The translations under genes and the position numbers were made by a program. This document shows, in pieces, positions 10,976 to 21,691 of a stretch of 64,000 nucleotides of DNA; position 1 is the first letter of the stretch, and each line of letters starts with the position of its first letter. This DNA is from Streptomyces antibioticus (GTDB lineage Bacteria > Actinomycetota > Actinomycetes > Streptomycetales > Streptomycetaceae): NCBI RefSeq assembly GCF_001514065.1, contig NZ_KQ948434.1, forward strand, positions 1 to 64,000, read 5' to 3'. The notes beneath the pieces are model-generated. The model did not search any database and was not told the origin of the DNA. It saw only the letters and a list, made by a program, of their open reading frames with translations.

Positions 10976-12475
10976 TCAGTGCTTCAGCCCGGCGCTTCCG
11001 TAGGCGATGGCCATGAGCACGGGGTCGGTCGGGGACTTGTCGTCGCGGACCAGTTCGCGCTTGCCGAAGAAGACCCGGCCCTGCTGGTAGAGGATGTCCG
11101 ACGCTTCCGGGTCGCTGAAGTCGGCGTCGTCGTCCTCCGGGAGGGTGAAGAGGAGGAGCGGGGTCTCCTTGTCCGTGCGCGGGTTCCAGCGCACCACGGC
11201 CGCCGGGGCGACGGCGCCCGCGCCGCGGCGGTAGATGAGGAGGTCGTCGCCGCTGGCCCGGAGGGGATGGACCTTCTGGAACTCACGCCCCTCGAACTTG
11301 CCCGCCGTCCTGCCGGTCGCGAGGTCGAACGCCACGATCCAGTCGGAGGGCTCGCCGGTCGCGATGTTCTCCTTGCTCAGGAGATAGGCCCGGGTGCGTC
11401 CGACGACGATGCCGTCGCAGTTCTCGTACACGCCGAAGTACGGCGACCCGAAGTACCGCTCGCCGCACTTCGCGTCGTAGCCGTCCAGGGAGACGGTGGC
11501 GCGGTGCCTGCCGTTCGCGTCGAGGGTGATGACGTCGGTGGGGAGGCTGTCCCCGGCGGCGACGGCGAGCACCGGCGGGTCGGACGAGGGCAGGTAGACG
11601 CTCTGGACCCCGTCGGAGACCTTGTACGTCCACACGGGCTTGCCGGTGCGCGGGTCGACCTTCTGCACCTGGTACCTGACGTCGGGCAGCGAGCCGCAGC
11701 CGCGCAGGGCCAGCAGGGCGCGGCCGCCGGCGAAGGCCTTGTCCTGGCACGCGTCGCCGAGGGCGCTGCTCCAGAGCTTCCCGCCGGTCCTCATGTCGTA
11801 CGCCACCGAGCCCTGCCCCCAGGCCACGGCGACGACGCCCTTCGTCAGGGTGAGGTTGGTGTTGGTGACGAAGGCGGAGTTCGCGGCCGGCATCTGCTTC
11901 TGCCACAGCTTCTTGCCGGTGTTCAGGTCGAAGAACACCACCTGGTCGCAGACGCCTGACTTCTCCGAGCCGTCGGGCCGCGGGGGCTGGATCACGACGG
12001 CGGTACGACCGTCGGCGGTGACGTGCCGGCTGGTGGCACAGAGGTGGCCGTCCAGCTTGAGGGTCCAGGCCTTCTCGTCGGCGTCGAGGGCGATGTTGTA
12101 GCCCTCCAGGCGGTTGGCGACACCCTTGACCATGACCTTGTCGGTGGCCCAGGTGCCGGGGGCGTAGCGGGGAGCGGCGTCGGTGCTCTTGGAGAGGTTC
12201 TCCTCGTCGTGTTCCAGCATCAACTGGCCCTCGGGTGAGCCCGGGACCTTCTCGGTCGTCTCCCTGACGGCGTCGGCGCTCTGCACGACGGCCCCCTTGG
12301 CGTCGGCGGGGGCGCTGTCGTCGCCGGACGCGAGGACCCAGCCGCCTCCGGCCACCAGGAGGAGGGCCACGACGCCCGCCACCGCGCCCAGCAGCTTCGT
12401 ACGGCGACGCTTGCGGGCGGTGTCGGCCGCGAGTGCGGATTGGGTGTAGATCGAGGGAGGCGGGCCGAAGCTCAC
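10976..12475 (-). CDS. PQQ-like beta-propeller membrane protein
   Basis: A 499-residue protein starting with GTG at 12473-12475 (VSFGPPPSIYTQSALAAD). About 28 cytoplasmic residues end in a KRRR cluster, one transmembrane segment follows (LLGAVAGVVALLLVAGGGW), and then an extracellular domain with repeated blades of the PQQ/quinoprotein type (FDLNTGKKLWQKQ, YDMRTGGKLWSSA, DPRTGKPVWTYK, FDLATGRTAGKF). The same sensor type is found on actinobacterial Ser/Thr kinases, but there is no kinase domain here. It is divergent from the MinD-like gene, which suggests related roles. The ligand is unknown. Confidence 0.85.
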   Translation of the reverse strand: MSFGPPPSIYTQSALAADTARKRRRTKLLGAVAGVVALLLVAGGGWVLASGDDSAPADAKGAVVQSADAVRETTEKVPGSPEGQLMLEHDEENLSKSTDAAPRYAPGTWATDKVMVKGVANRLEGYNIALDADEKAWTLKLDGHLCATSRHVTADGRTAVVIQPPRPDGSEKSGVCDQVVFFDLNTGKKLWQKQMPAANSAFVTNTNLTLTKGVVAVAWGQGSVAYDMRTGGKLWSSALGDACQDKAFAGGRALLALRGCGSLPDVRYQVQKVDPRTGKPVWTYKVSDGVQSVYLPSSDPPVLAVAAGDSLPTDVITLDANGRHRATVSLDGYDAKCGERYFGSPYFGVYENCDGIVVGRTRAYLLSKENIATGEPSDWIVAFDLATGRTAGKFEGREFQKVHPLRASGDDLLIYRRGAGAVAPAAVVRWNPRTDKETPLLLFTLPEDDDADFSDPEASDILYQQGRVFFGKRELVRDDKSPTDPVLMAIAYGSAGLKH

Positions 12476-12957
12476 GCGGAAGCGCCCTTTCTGTTTCTGG
12501 CCGGAATCCGACCTGATCACGTTCGGATCGGCCCCACTATGCCCGCCGAGCGGTCGCGGGCCGGGAGCGGGGTTTCCCGCCGTCCCGCTCAACACCCTTG
12601 CGGGGCAAGGCGCTTCGGGACGGCCTGTGGCCGGTCGGCGTCACCTTCCGTTTGTGTTCGGGGTATTCACCGACATCGCCCCTTTTCCTCACCGATGCGA
12701 AAGCTGTGTACGTCACTTCTGGGCAGGTTGTGACGCGGTGGACGGCTGCTCGGGGGCGGACGGGCCTGCCGGGGTGGGGCTTGCGGTGATTAGGCTGGTA
12801 CCGGGCGCGACGCCAGAGCCCGTGGACCGGGCGTCGGCGTCCCGGGGGGAGAGCCGGTGGATCGGACGACCTCGCACGACTTCGGACGACGAGAAGACGA
12901 CAAGAACAGGTCGCCCCTAGCACGGTATGAGGGTGCTCGACCACACCAGGAGGAATT
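12476..12957. other. Divergent intergenic region
   Basis: 482 bases between the propeller gene and the MinD-like gene. The only clear signal is the strong AGGAGGAATT ribosome site just before 12958. A TAGGCT at 12791-12796 could be a -10 box, but no good -35 precedes it. GACGA-rich direct repeats lie at about 12866-12902. No convincing small gene was found. Confidence 0.4.
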
Positions 12958-15900
12958 GTGAGCAGCGATCGGGACGGGATCCGCGGGGGCTGGGCCACAC
13001 CCGGCGATGACCAGCCCGACGCGGAGTCCGCCAGCGAGATGACGGGCGAGTTCACCATCGACTACGCGCCGCCTGCCTGGTACACGCAGAATGCGGCTGG
13101 GGGGTCGAACGACGGGGGGAATTCGGGGGGTTCTTCGGGATCTTCGGGGTCGGCTGGTTCTTCGGGGTCGGCTGGTTCGTCGGGTGCGGGGGGTTCTTCG
13201 GGTACGGGGGGTTCTTCGGGTACGGCGGGGTCGGCTGGTTCGTCGGCCGGGGGTGCGTCCGGTGGCGCGTCCGGCGGCGTTTCCGGTGGCGTTTCCGGTG
13301 GCGCTCCCTCTCCTGCCGACTGGGCCGCGTCCTCGTTGCCGGGGCTGACTCCTCCTGCGCATTCTCGTCCGCAGGGTGCCTCTTCCGGACCGACCGCTGT
13401 TCCGTCTCCGGCGCCTGGGGCTCCGTTCACGCCGCCTGCGCCGCCTTCTTCCGGGCCTGGGGCTCCTTTTACGCCGCCTGCGCCTCCGTCGTCGGGGCCC
13501 GGGGCTCCGTTCACTCCGCCGGCGTCCTCGGCGCCGGGTGCGCCTTTCACTCCGCCGGCGGCGTCCGGACCGGGGGCACCCTTCACGCCGCCCGCGCCCG
13601 CTCCCGGTGTGCCTTTCCAGCCGCCCGCGCCGCAGAGCGGTGGGGCGGGGGCGGTGCCGAGGCTTCCGGTCGGGAGCGGGTTCGAGCCGCAGCCGCCGGT
13701 GGCTTCGCAGGCCGACGCCGGGGCCGAGGCTCCTGCCGCGGACCCCGCCTCGCCCACGGCCGTGCCGAACGTCCCCGGGCAGCAGGGGCCGTGGGGCGCT
13801 CCGGCGTCGGCGCCCTCCTCGTCCCCGGCGAGCTTCACGCTGCCCGCGCCGGCGCCGGTGCCCACGGCCGAGGAGCCGGAGGAGTCCGGGAACGGTGACC
13901 TCGAAAGTGGCGCCACCATGCGGTTCTCCGCTGTCGCCGTGAAGCGTGAGATCGCGGAGCACGCAGCCGCCGAGGAGGCGAAGCAGACGTCGGTCGACGA
14001 CGAGGTTGTGGAGACCGGCGGGGCGTCGAACGAGGCAGGTGCCGATGTCGATGTCGCCGAGCAGGGGGTCATGGCGGGCGTCGACGCAGACGGTGACGCC
14101 GACGAGGCTGCGCTCGTGGCCGACGAGGACGGTGTGGGCGAGGACTCCGGCCTCGACGCCGACTCCTTCAGCGACGTTCCGTCGGCCGGGGACGCCGACA
14201 TCGAGGCCGCGGAGGCTTCGGAGGCCGAGGTGGGAGACGCCGGTGCCGAGGGCGAGACGGAGCGGGAAGGTGCCGCGCCGGAGGACGCCGGGGTGGTGGA
14301 CGCCGAGCTGACGGACGCCGATTCGACCGACGTTGAGCCTCATGAGGCCGTCGCAGCCGCCCCGGTCACCGTGGCTCCGGAACCCGATGCCGACGCGGAA
14401 CCGGCGGACGGGCAGGAGTCGGACGCGGCGACGGTGAACGTGGAGGAGTCTGACGCGGGGGCTTCGGACCCGGTGACTGTGGACGCGGAACCGGTGGACG
14501 CCGTACCCGCTGACGCCGAGCCCGCCGACTCGGAGCTCGCCGACTCCGACGTCTCTGACTCCGACCTCTCCGACTCGGGCCGCGCAGACGCCGTACCGGC
14601 CGACGCGAACCCTGCGGAGATCGCGCCTTCCGACGCCGCGCCGTCCGAGGCCCCCTCCGACGCCGCGCCGACGGATGCTACCCCCGAGGACAGCGCACCT
14701 CAGGACAGCGCACCTCAGGACTCCGCCCCGCAGGACGCTCCGCCCGCCTGGACTCCCCCGCCCGCGCCGCAGCCGGGCATGCCTCCGCTGCCGCCGTCGT
14801 ACCAGCCCGCCGCGCCCGCGCCTGCGGCGCAGTGGCCCGCGCAGCCGCAGCCGCAGCAGCCGACGCCGGGAGCTCCCGCCCAGCCGCAGCCCGCGGTCGC
14901 CCAGAGCCAGCCGCCCGTGCCGCCGCAGCAGCCGCCGTTCCAGCCGCAGGCACCGCAGCCCGCGCCCGCCACGTGGAACCCGCCGGCCACCCAGCAGCCC
15001 GCGGGCCAGGCCCCGGCAACGCCGAACCCGCAGGACGGCTACGGCTATCCGCAGCCCACCCCCACGACCCCGCCGGCAGCCCAACAGCCCACCACCCAGC
15101 CCCCGGCAGCCCCGGGCCCCCAGGCCGGCTACGGCTTCCCGCACCCCGGCGGAGCCCCCGCGCCCAACCCGCAGCCCGGCGGCTACGGCTTCCCGCCCTC
15201 GGCCGCCGCCCCCGAGAACGGCCAGCCCTTCGCACAGCCGGGCCAGCCACAGCCGGGCGTGCCCCAACCCCAGGCCCAGCCGCAGCAGCCGCAGTCCCCC
15301 GTGCCTCCAGCCCCCCAGGACGGTTACGGCTTCCCCCAACCCCCGGCGCAACCGGGTCAGCCGGGCCAGCCGCAGCCCGCCGTACCCCAGCCGCAGCCCA
15401 CCCCCACACCCAACCCGCAGCCCGGCTACGGCTTCCCGCACCCCGGCGCCCCAGCCCCAGCCCCAGCCCCAGCCCCCAACCCCCAAGGCGGCTACGGCTT
15501 TCCCCAGCCCCCCGCACAGCCGGGCCAGCCGGGTCAGCCGGGTCAGCCCCAAGCTGCCGCACCCCAGCCTCAGCCCCACCCCCAAGCCGACGCCCAACCC
15601 CCGGCCCCGGCCCCAGCTCCGACCCCGACCCCTCCGGCTCCCCCTGTAGACCCCCGCACCGGCACCGCCTGGCCCCAGCCCATACAGCACGACCAGCGGC
15701 AGATGACCAACCCCGGTGCCGCGCCGCTCGGTTACACCGCGGCCGTGGAGCTGTCGTCCGACCGGCTGCTCAACAACAAGAAGCAGAAGGCGAAGAGCAG
15801 CCGCCCCGCGGCCCAGCCCTCCCGCTTCAAGATCGGTGGGAAGAAGGAAGAGGCCGAGCGGCAGCGGAAGTTGGAGCTGATCCGGACGCCCGTGCTGTCC

Positions 15901-16950
15901 TGCTACCGGATCGCGGTCATCAGCCTCAAGGGCGGTGTCGGCAAGACGACCACGACCACCGCCCTCGGCTCCACCCTCGCCACCGAGCGGCAGGACAAGA
16001 TCCTCGCGATCGACGCCAACCCCGACGCCGGTACGCTCGGGCGGCGCGTCCGGCGGGAGACCGGGGCGACCATCCGTGACCTCGTCCAGGCGATCCCGTA
16101 CCTCAACTCGTACATGGACATCCGGCGGTTCACCTCCCAGGCACCGTCCGGCCTGGAGATCATCGCCAACGACGTCGACCCGGCCGTGTCCACGACCTTC
16201 AACGACGAGGACTACCGGCGTGCCATCGACGTGCTGGGCAGGCAGTACCCGATCATCCTGACCGACTCGGGTACCGGTCTGCTCTACTCCGCCATGCGGG
16301 GTGTGCTCGACCTCGCCGACCAGCTCATCATCATCTCCACTCCGTCCGTCGACGGCGCCTCCAGCGCCAGTACGACGCTGGACTGGCTGTCCGCGCACGG
16401 GTACGCCGACCTCGTCTCGCGGTCCATCACCGTCATCTCCGGGGTGCGCGAGACCGGCAAGATGATCAAGGTGGAGGACATCGTCAGCCACTTCGAGACC
16501 CGCTGCCGCGGCGTCGTCGTCGTGCCCTTCGACGAGCATCTCGCCGCCGGTGCCGAGGTCGACCTCGACATGATGCGGCCCAAGGTGCGCGAGGCGTACT
16601 TCAACCTCGCGGCGATGGTCGCCGAGGACTTCGTACGCCACCAGCAGTCCCACGGCCTGTGGACCAGCGACGGCAACCCGCCCCCGGTGGCGGCCCCGCC
16701 GATGCCGGGCCAGCAGCAGTACGCCCAGCCGGGTCAGCCTGGCCAGCCGTATCCGCCGCAGCAGCAGCCCGGCTACCCCCAGCAGGGTCAGCCGTACCCG
16801 CCGCAACAGCCGTACCCGCAGCAGCCCGGCCAGCCGTACCCGCCCCAGCAGCCCTACCCGCAGCAGCCCGGCTACCCCCAGCCCGGACAGCCGGGACAGC
16901 CGGGACAGCCGGGGCAGCCGGGGCAGCACCCGCAGCCGCCCCAGCAGTAG
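12958..16950 (+). CDS. MinD/ParA-like ATPase with giant low-complexity tail (EspI-like)
   Basis: A 1330-residue protein starting with GTG after AGGAGGAATT. Residues 1-45 are mixed. Next come a Ser/Gly repeat (13084-13310), six copies of a Pro/Ala unit centred on GAPFTPP (13405-13620), an Asp/Glu/Ala-rich acidic block (13860-14740) and a Pro/Gln block with repeated GYGFP (14750-15660). The ATPase domain has the deviant Walker [10 protein letters not shown] at about residues 989-997, [15 protein letters not shown], and TDSGTGL as Walker [16 protein letters not shown] repeat ends the protein. This Pro/Ala-tail plus MinD layout is that of EspI in mycobacterial ESX-1. The protein is cytoplasmic, with no signal or membrane segment. 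Confidence 0.88.
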   Translation: MSSDRDGIRGGWATPGDDQPDAESASEMTGEFTIDYAPPAWYTQNAAGGSNDGGNSGGSSGSSGSAGSSGSAGSSGAGGSSGTGGSSGTAGSAGSSAGGASGGASGGVSGGVSGGAPSPADWAASSLPGLTPPAHSRPQGASSGPTAVPSPAPGAPFTPPAPPSSGPGAPFTPPAPPSSGPGAPFTPPASSAPGAPFTPPAASGPGAPFTPPAPAPGVPFQPPAPQSGGAGAVPRLPVGSGFEPQPPVASQADAGAEAPAADPASPTAVPNVPGQQGPWGAPASAPSSSPASFTLPAPAPVPTAEEPEESGNGDLESGATMRFSAVAVKREIAEHAAAEEAKQTSVDDEVVETGGASNEAGADVDVAEQGVMAGVDADGDADEAALVADEDGVGEDSGLDADSFSDVPSAGDADIEAAEASEAEVGDAGAEGETEREGAAPEDAGVVDAELTDADSTDVEPHEAVAAAPVTVAPEPDADAEPADGQESDAATVNVEESDAGASDPVTVDAEPVDAVPADAEPADSELADSDVSDSDLSDSGRADAVPADANPAEIAPSDAAPSEAPSDAAPTDATPEDSAPQDSAPQDSAPQDAPPAWTPPPAPQPGMPPLPPSYQPAAPAPAAQWPAQPQPQQPTPGAPAQPQPAVAQSQPPVPPQQPPFQPQAPQPAPATWNPPATQQPAGQAPATPNPQDGYGYPQPTPTTPPAAQQPTTQPPAAPGPQAGYGFPHPGGAPAPNPQPGGYGFPPSAAAPENGQPFAQPGQPQPGVPQPQAQPQQPQSPVPPAPQDGYGFPQPPAQPGQPGQPQPAVPQPQPTPTPNPQPGYGFPHPGAPAPAPAPAPNPQGGYGFPQPPAQPGQPGQPGQPQAAAPQPQPHPQADAQPPAPAPAPTPTPPAPPVDPRTGTAWPQPIQHDQRQMTNPGAAPLGYTAAVELSSDRLLNNKKQKAKSSRPAAQPSRFKIGGKKEEAERQRKLELIRTPVLSCYRIAVISLKGGVGKTTTTTALGSTLATERQDKILAIDANPDAGTLGRRVRRETGATIRDLVQAIPYLNSYMDIRRFTSQAPSGLEIIANDVDPAVSTTFNDEDYRRAIDVLGRQYPIILTDSGTGLLYSAMRGVLDLADQLIIISTPSVDGASSASTTLDWLSAHGYADLVSRSITVISGVRETGKMIKVEDIVSHFETRCRGVVVVPFDEHLAAGAEVDLDMMRPKVREAYFNLAAMVAEDFVRHQQSHGLWTSDGNPPPVAAPPMPGQQQYAQPGQPGQPYPPQQQPGYPQQGQPYPPQQPYPQQPGQPYPPQQPYPQQPGYPQPGQPGQPGQPGQPGQHPQPPQQ
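13084..15660 (+). repeat. In-gene low-complexity repeats
   Basis: Successive coding repeats inside the MinD-like gene: a Ser/Gly array, a 42-45 base Pro-rich unit ([12 protein letters not shown]), an acidic Asp-Ala array and a Pro/Gln array with GYGFP. They make the opposite strand open for over 4 kb, which is a composition artefact. Confidence 0.8.
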
Positions 16951-16968
16951 GGGCAGTCGCACACACAG

Positions 16969-17004
16969 AAGGGCGGCCAGTGCTCATCCGCACCGGCCGC
17001 CCTT
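16969..17004. terminator. Bidirectional terminator
   Basis: AAGGGCGGCC-A-GTGC / GCAC-C-GGCCGCCCTT, a nearly perfect 15-bp stem with a 6-base loop, between the convergent MinD-like gene and ribF. Confidence 0.88.
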
Positions 17005-17043
17005 CGGCGTTGTCGCTCCGCAGACCCTTGGTCCGCTGGTCCG

Positions 17044-17997
17044 CTAGTCCGCGGCCGCCTCCGCCACCAGCTCCCGGCAGCGCTTCACATCCTCCGCCAT
17101 CTGCTCCAGCAGAGCCTCCAGCGAGTCGAACTTCGCCTGACCGCGGACGTACGCCAGGAAGTCAACGGCGACATGCAGCCCGTACAGGTCGAGGCCGACG
17201 CGGTCGATGGCGTACGCCTCCACCGTGCGCTCGGTGCCGTCGAACTGCGGGTTGGTGCCGACGGAGATGGCGGCCGGCATGGCCTCACCCGCCACGTGCA
17301 GCCAGCCGGCGTAGACGCCGTCGGCGGGGATGGCGGTGTGCGGGAGGGTCTCGACGTTGGCCGTCGGGAAGCCGAGTTCGCGGCCGCGCTGCGCGCCGCG
17401 CACGACCACGCCCTCCACCCGGTGCGGGCGGCCCAGGATCTCGCGGGCGCCGGCCAGGTCTCCCTCGGCGACCAGGCGGCGGGTGAGGGTGGACGAGAAC
17501 GGTTCGCCGCCGCCCGCCTCACCACAGACGAACAGGTCGACGATCTCGACCTCGAAGTCGTACACCTTGCCCTGCTCGGCGAGGAACTCCACGTTCCCCG
17601 CGGCCTTGTGGCCGAAGCGGAAGTTGGGGCCCTCGACGACCGCCTTGGCATGCAGCTTGTCGACCAGCACCTTGACGACGAAGTCGGCCGGAGAGAGCTT
17701 CGAGAACTCCGTGGTGAAGGGGAGGATCAGGACCGCGTCCACGCCCAGTTCGGCCATGAGTTCGGCCCGGCGGTGGTGCGGGGCCAGCAGCGGCGGGTGG
17801 CTGCCGGGGCGGACGACCTCGCTGGGGTGCGGGTCGAAGGTGACGACGACCGAGGGAACGCCCAGCTCACGGGCGCGGTCGACGGCGTGCCGGATGATCA
17901 GCTGGTGTCCGCGGTGGACTCCGTCGTAGGAGCCGATGGTGACGACGCTGCGTCCCCAGTCCTCGGGGATGTCCTCCAAGCCACGCCAGCGCTGCAC
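17044..17997 (-). CDS. ribF: Bifunctional riboflavin kinase/FMN adenylyltransferase
   Basis: Makes FMN and then FAD. The protein has 317 residues. The N-terminal nucleotidyltransferase domain carries GSYDGVHRGHQ near residue 23 and TFDPHPSEV; the C-terminal flavokinase domain has RGRELGFPTANV near residue 205 and DGVYAGWL. Length is normal for the family. It starts 125 bases after the end of the large NTPase gene on the same strand and is probably expressed separately. The identification is secure. Confidence 0.95.
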   Translation of the reverse strand: MQRWRGLEDIPEDWGRSVVTIGSYDGVHRGHQLIIRHAVDRARELGVPSVVVTFDPHPSEVVRPGSHPPLLAPHHRRAELMAELGVDAVLILPFTTEFSKLSPADFVVKVLVDKLHAKAVVEGPNFRFGHKAAGNVEFLAEQGKVYDFEVEIVDLFVCGEAGGGEPFSSTLTRRLVAEGDLAGAREILGRPHRVEGVVVRGAQRGRELGFPTANVETLPHTAIPADGVYAGWLHVAGEAMPAAISVGTNPQFDGTERTVEAYAIDRVGLDLYGLHVAVDFLAYVRGQAKFDSLEALLEQMAEDVKRCRELVAEAAAD

Positions 17998-18121
17998 TGT
18001 GACCGCTCCTCATCGAACCCGTGTCCGTATTTACGGCTTACCTCTTACGCAGGTCTAAGGGTGCCATGCCGCGCCCGTCCGGCCCGCATCGGCATCGGCG
18101 CTGTGACTCGACGCACGTGGG

Positions 18122-21100
18122 TCAGGCGGGGACCCTGACCCCGGCCAGGTTCTCGATCATGCGGCGGCTGCTGGGGCCGACCACGGCCGCCCACTGCTGC
18201 GGGGCGTCGGTCAGCCAGCCCGCCACCCGGGCGGCGAAGCCGGGGGTCCGGCGTCCCAGATCGACCAGCGCGCGGTCGAAACGGGCCGCGCCGTCCGGGG
18301 TGCGGACGAGCAGGACGCCGATGCGGTGGACGAGTTCGCGCAGGCGGTCGTCTTCCGTGGGGTGACGGGTGGCGGCGCGCAGGAGCGCGTCCAGGACAGC
18401 CGGCTCGCGCTCATGGCACAGCAGGTGTTCGAGCAGTTCTCGCCGCAGCGGGTGGGAGACCGTGGTTCCGGGGGCGACGAGTACGGCGGCCAGGGCCGTC
18501 CGCACTTCCTCCGGGCCGTCGTCCAGCAGTCCGGTGACCAGGGGGAAGAGCACGGCCCGGGTCCCCGGCCCCTGGTCGAGGCGCCGGTCGACGTACGCGG
18601 CCACGTCCGCCGCGGTCTCCGGCCGCTGCTCCACGGCCTCCCGTACGAGTACGGCGATCCGGCGGGCCGGCGTGGGCTGCGTGACGTCGGCGAGCGTGCG
18701 CAGCGCCTCTCCGGCACCGGGGCGGCGCAGCCGGGCCCGGAAGGCGTCGAGGACCGGCTCGGGGTGGGTGGTGAGGGCGGCGACCAGGGCGCTCGGCGGG
18801 AAGTGCGGGTCGCCGGCCGCGAAGTGGCCGAGAGCCTGCGGGAGATGGCGGGCCCGCGTGTGCGGGTCGCGGACGAGGAGCGCGAGCGCGCCGCCGTGCA
18901 GGGTGCAGTCGGCGGGGCGGGCGAGGAGGCTGAGGGCGGCGTAGCGGAGCAGTTCGCGGTCGGCCTCGGTGGTCACGTGCGGGGCGGCGCGCAGGCCGTA
19001 GGCGACCGCCGCGACCCGCCGGTCGGGCCGCTCGTCGTGCGCCCACCGGTCCACCGCCCGGCACACCGCCGACGGCTCGTCCTCCGCGAGCACCGCCAGA
19101 AGCTCGTCGGCCCGCCGGTGCGCGCAGTCGACCAGCACCTCCGTCAGGTCGTCCAGCGCCAGGTGCCGGTGGGTGTGCAGCAAGGCCTGCGCCGCCTTCG
19201 CGACGGTCGCGTGCGGGGTGGCGGGCAGCGGGCGCTCGTCGTCGAACCAGCGGGTGAGATGCGGCTGTACGGCGCCGGGGGCGTCGGCGAGCAGGCGGGA
19301 GACCGCGTCCAGGAAGCGGGGGGCGGTGTCCTGCGGGGGGCCGTCGGCGAGGACGAGACGGCGGAGGAGGTCGAGGAGGGTCACCGGGGGGAGGGTGAGG
19401 GCGAGCCAGAAGGTGGGCGGGAAGTGGGAGGTGGAGGTGAGAGGCGCGGATTCCCGTTTCTGCTCCCGCTCCCGTCCGCGCCAGTCCACCACCCGGTCCG
19501 CGAGCAGCCGCAGCACCCCCGTGTACGGCGTCGCGTCGGGGACCCGGAGCAGGGACTCGGTGAGGAGACGGGCCGCCCACCACGAGTGCGGGTCGGCGTC
19601 CAGGGCCTGGATCAGTTCCTCCAGGCGCAGGGCGAGGCTCGGGGTGCCCTGCTGGCGGGCGAGGAGGAGCAGCGACTGGACGACCGGTCCGATGCGGTGG
19701 TGCGGTACGGGGAGCGGGTGGCGGTCGGCCGGGTGGGTGCGGCGGCGGTGGACGAGGGCGCGCAGGGCCTCGTCCAGGTCGAGGTGGCTGCCCTGGATCC
19801 AGTCGGCGAGTTCCTCGTGGGCGAAGCGGTAGCCGCTGCCGGCGGGGACGAGGAGGCCCTCGGTGAGGACCGCGGAGGCCCAGCCGGTGCCGCCGCCGAG
19901 GCGGGCCGGGGCTGGGCCCCAGGGGAACACCGCCTCGAACGACTCCCGGTCCAGCTCGCCCTGTCCGGGGCCGAGGCTGCGGCGGGCGGCCTCGTGGACC
20001 TGGCCGGAGACCTTGGCCGCGAGGCGGCGTACGGCGGTGCCGCGCAGGCCGTTCTCGGCGGCGAGACGGACGGCGATGCGCAGGCACATCAGGTCGAGGT
20101 AGGCCGCGAAGACGTCGTCGCGGTCGACAGGGGCGTGCGGGGCGTCGGGAAGGGCGGTGCGGACCTCGGCGAGGAGGCGGAGGGTGAGGGGGTGGCGCGC
20201 GTCCGGGTCGTGCAGGGTGCCGTCGGGGATGCGGTAGCGGGCGCGCGCGGTGCGGGCCTCGTGGTCCTGGAGGTCGGTGAGGTGGACGCAGGGCGTCGCG
20301 TCCCCGCCCGTGCTTCCTTCCGGCGACTCCGCCGCACCTTCGGCGCTCCCGTACAGCATCTCCCCCGGGAACCCGGCCCCCGCCCCCTCCCAGTACTCCG
20401 CCCGGCACGCCACCACCAGCCTCGCCCCCGACTCCCGTAGCCAGCGGGCCGTGCCGTCGGTCCACTCGGGCAGGCGGTGGGCCAGTACGGGGGGCATCTC
20501 CTCGGGCCCGTCCAGGAGCAGGAGCAGCGGGCGCCCCGCCGATCGGGACAGACGGGAGAGGCGGGCGGGGGTGAGGTCGCCCAGGTCGGTCACGTCCGCG
20601 GAGTGCGCTGCGGCGACGATCCTCGCCGCGCGCGTGACTGCCCTCTCGGCGGCGTCGGCGACCGACGTGTCCTCGTCCCTCAGGTCGGCGCCGCGCAGCC
20701 AGAGGGTGGGGGCGGGGCGGGGGCCCCGGTTGCGGCGGGCGGCGAGGGACGCGAGTTCTGTCGTACGACCGCTGCCCGGTGGTCCGACGAGGGCGAGGAC
20801 GGCTGCGCCGCCCTCGACGAATGCCTCGAACTCCGCTGCCGTGGCCGCCCGTTGGACCGGTTCCACCGCGCCGGGGCCGAGGGTGTCCGCGGCCCGGCCG
20901 ACGTATCCGGCCAGCACGCCCGGCGGACCGTCCTGGCCCACCGAGGTGGCCGTCAGTTCCAGGACGCCCGCCAGATTGAGGTCGGTGCCGTACGCGGGGA
21001 CGGTCGCCGCGTTCTCCGCGAGCAGCTCGGCGAGGGGGCCGTCCGGGGGCGGGAAGAGCGGTACCGCGAAACCGGTCTCGCGGCGGCCGCTCTGGAGCGC

Positions 21101-21691
21101 GGTCCCCAGGACGCCGACCACCGCGCCGGTCGCGGCGTCGAGGACCGGCCCCCCGGCCGCGCCGCCGCCGAGCCGCAGCGCGTCCTGCCCTGCCGTACCG
21201 ATCGCCAACTCCAGTACACGGTCGAGGAGATGGAAGCGGTCCGTCGCCGTGTACGTCACGGAGCCGGTCCCGAGCACCCGCGCCTCGCGCCAGCACCCGG
21301 CGGCGATCCGCACATAGGCACCGGTCTCGACGCCGTCCCGCCCGCCGACGGGCAACGGGTCGACGCCCAGGCCCTCGGTGCGTACGAGCGCCAGGTTCAG
21401 CTCGGGGAGGGCGGTGACCGCGTCGGCGGTCACCACGCAGTGCCGGTCCTCGGCGGCGTGCACCAGCAGCCGGGGCAGCCCGTCGACTGCCTCATGACTG
21501 GTGATCACGGTGCCCCGGTGATCGGCGACGAACCCGACACCGCGGGGCCGCCCGGCCAGATCACGCACCCGAACGAGCACATGATCAGCCACCTGCCCCG
21601 CAACGGAGCCGCGAACCGACCCCGAAGCCCCTGCCTCGCCCCCCGACTCCCGCCCACGGCCCCCCGCCGTCCGTGAGCCCCGTCCCGTCAT
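18122..21691 (-). CDS. Degenerate trypsin-like domain fused to P-loop NTPase
   Basis: A 1189-residue protein from the ATG at 21689-21691 (MTGRGSRTAGG), with GGGGAGG upstream. Residues 35-215 look like a chymotrypsin-fold protease: His66 sits in VITSHEAV and the GxSGGP turn is at 177-182. The nucleophile position reads GAAGGP (Ala179), and the Asp position reads LNLALV (Asn99), so the domain should be inactive. An NTPase follows, with Walker A GPPGSGRT at 303-310 and Walker B LLLLLDGPEE at 389-398, like STAND/NACHT proteins. Residues 420-1189 are helical, Leu/Ala/Arg-rich and HEAT-like. No signal or membrane segment. It lies between ribF and truB. A signalling scaffold or conflict-system sensor is possible; the function is unknown. 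Confidence 0.85.
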   Translation of the reverse strand: MTGRGSRTAGGRGRESGGEAGASGSVRGSVAGQVADHVLVRVRDLAGRPRGVGFVADHRGTVITSHEAVDGLPRLLVHAAEDRHCVVTADAVTALPELNLALVRTEGLGVDPLPVGGRDGVETGAYVRIAAGCWREARVLGTGSVTYTATDRFHLLDRVLELAIGTAGQDALRLGGGAAGGPVLDAATGAVVGVLGTALQSGRRETGFAVPLFPPPDGPLAELLAENAATVPAYGTDLNLAGVLELTATSVGQDGPPGVLAGYVGRAADTLGPGAVEPVQRAATAAEFEAFVEGGAAVLALVGPPGSGRTTELASLAARRNRGPRPAPTLWLRGADLRDEDTSVADAAERAVTRAARIVAAAHSADVTDLGDLTPARLSRLSRSAGRPLLLLLDGPEEMPPVLAHRLPEWTDGTARWLRESGARLVVACRAEYWEGAGAGFPGEMLYGSAEGAAESPEGSTGGDATPCVHLTDLQDHEARTARARYRIPDGTLHDPDARHPLTLRLLAEVRTALPDAPHAPVDRDDVFAAYLDLMCLRIAVRLAAENGLRGTAVRRLAAKVSGQVHEAARRSLGPGQGELDRESFEAVFPWGPAPARLGGGTGWASAVLTEGLLVPAGSGYRFAHEELADWIQGSHLDLDEALRALVHRRRTHPADRHPLPVPHHRIGPVVQSLLLLARQQGTPSLALRLEELIQALDADPHSWWAARLLTESLLRVPDATPYTGVLRLLADRVVDWRGREREQKRESAPLTSTSHFPPTFWLALTLPPVTLLDLLRRLVLADGPPQDTAPRFLDAVSRLLADAPGAVQPHLTRWFDDERPLPATPHATVAKAAQALLHTHRHLALDDLTEVLVDCAHRRADELLAVLAEDEPSAVCRAVDRWAHDERPDRRVAAVAYGLRAAPHVTTEADRELLRYAALSLLARPADCTLHGGALALLVRDPHTRARHLPQALGHFAAGDPHFPPSALVAALTTHPEPVLDAFRARLRRPGAGEALRTLADVTQPTPARRIAVLVREAVEQRPETAADVAAYVDRRLDQGPGTRAVLFPLVTGLLDDGPEEVRTALAAVLVAPGTTVSHPLRRELLEHLLCHEREPAVLDALLRAATRHPTEDDRLRELVHRIGVLLVRTPDGAARFDRALVDLGRRTPGFAARVAGWLTDAPQQWAAVVGPSSRRMIENLAGVRVPA

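Noticed and set aside
12790-16962. 1390-codon open frame on the minus strand opposite the MinD-like gene
   Set aside because: It is an exact antisense shadow of Pro/Ala/Asp-rich coding repeats; the predicted protein is Arg/Gly/Leu low-complexity with no domain.
18326-20440. 704-codon plus-strand frame opposite the large NTPase gene
   Set aside because: The minus-strand protein shows Walker motifs and a signal-bearing start; the plus frame is low-complexity Gly/Val/Arg typical of high-GC shadows.
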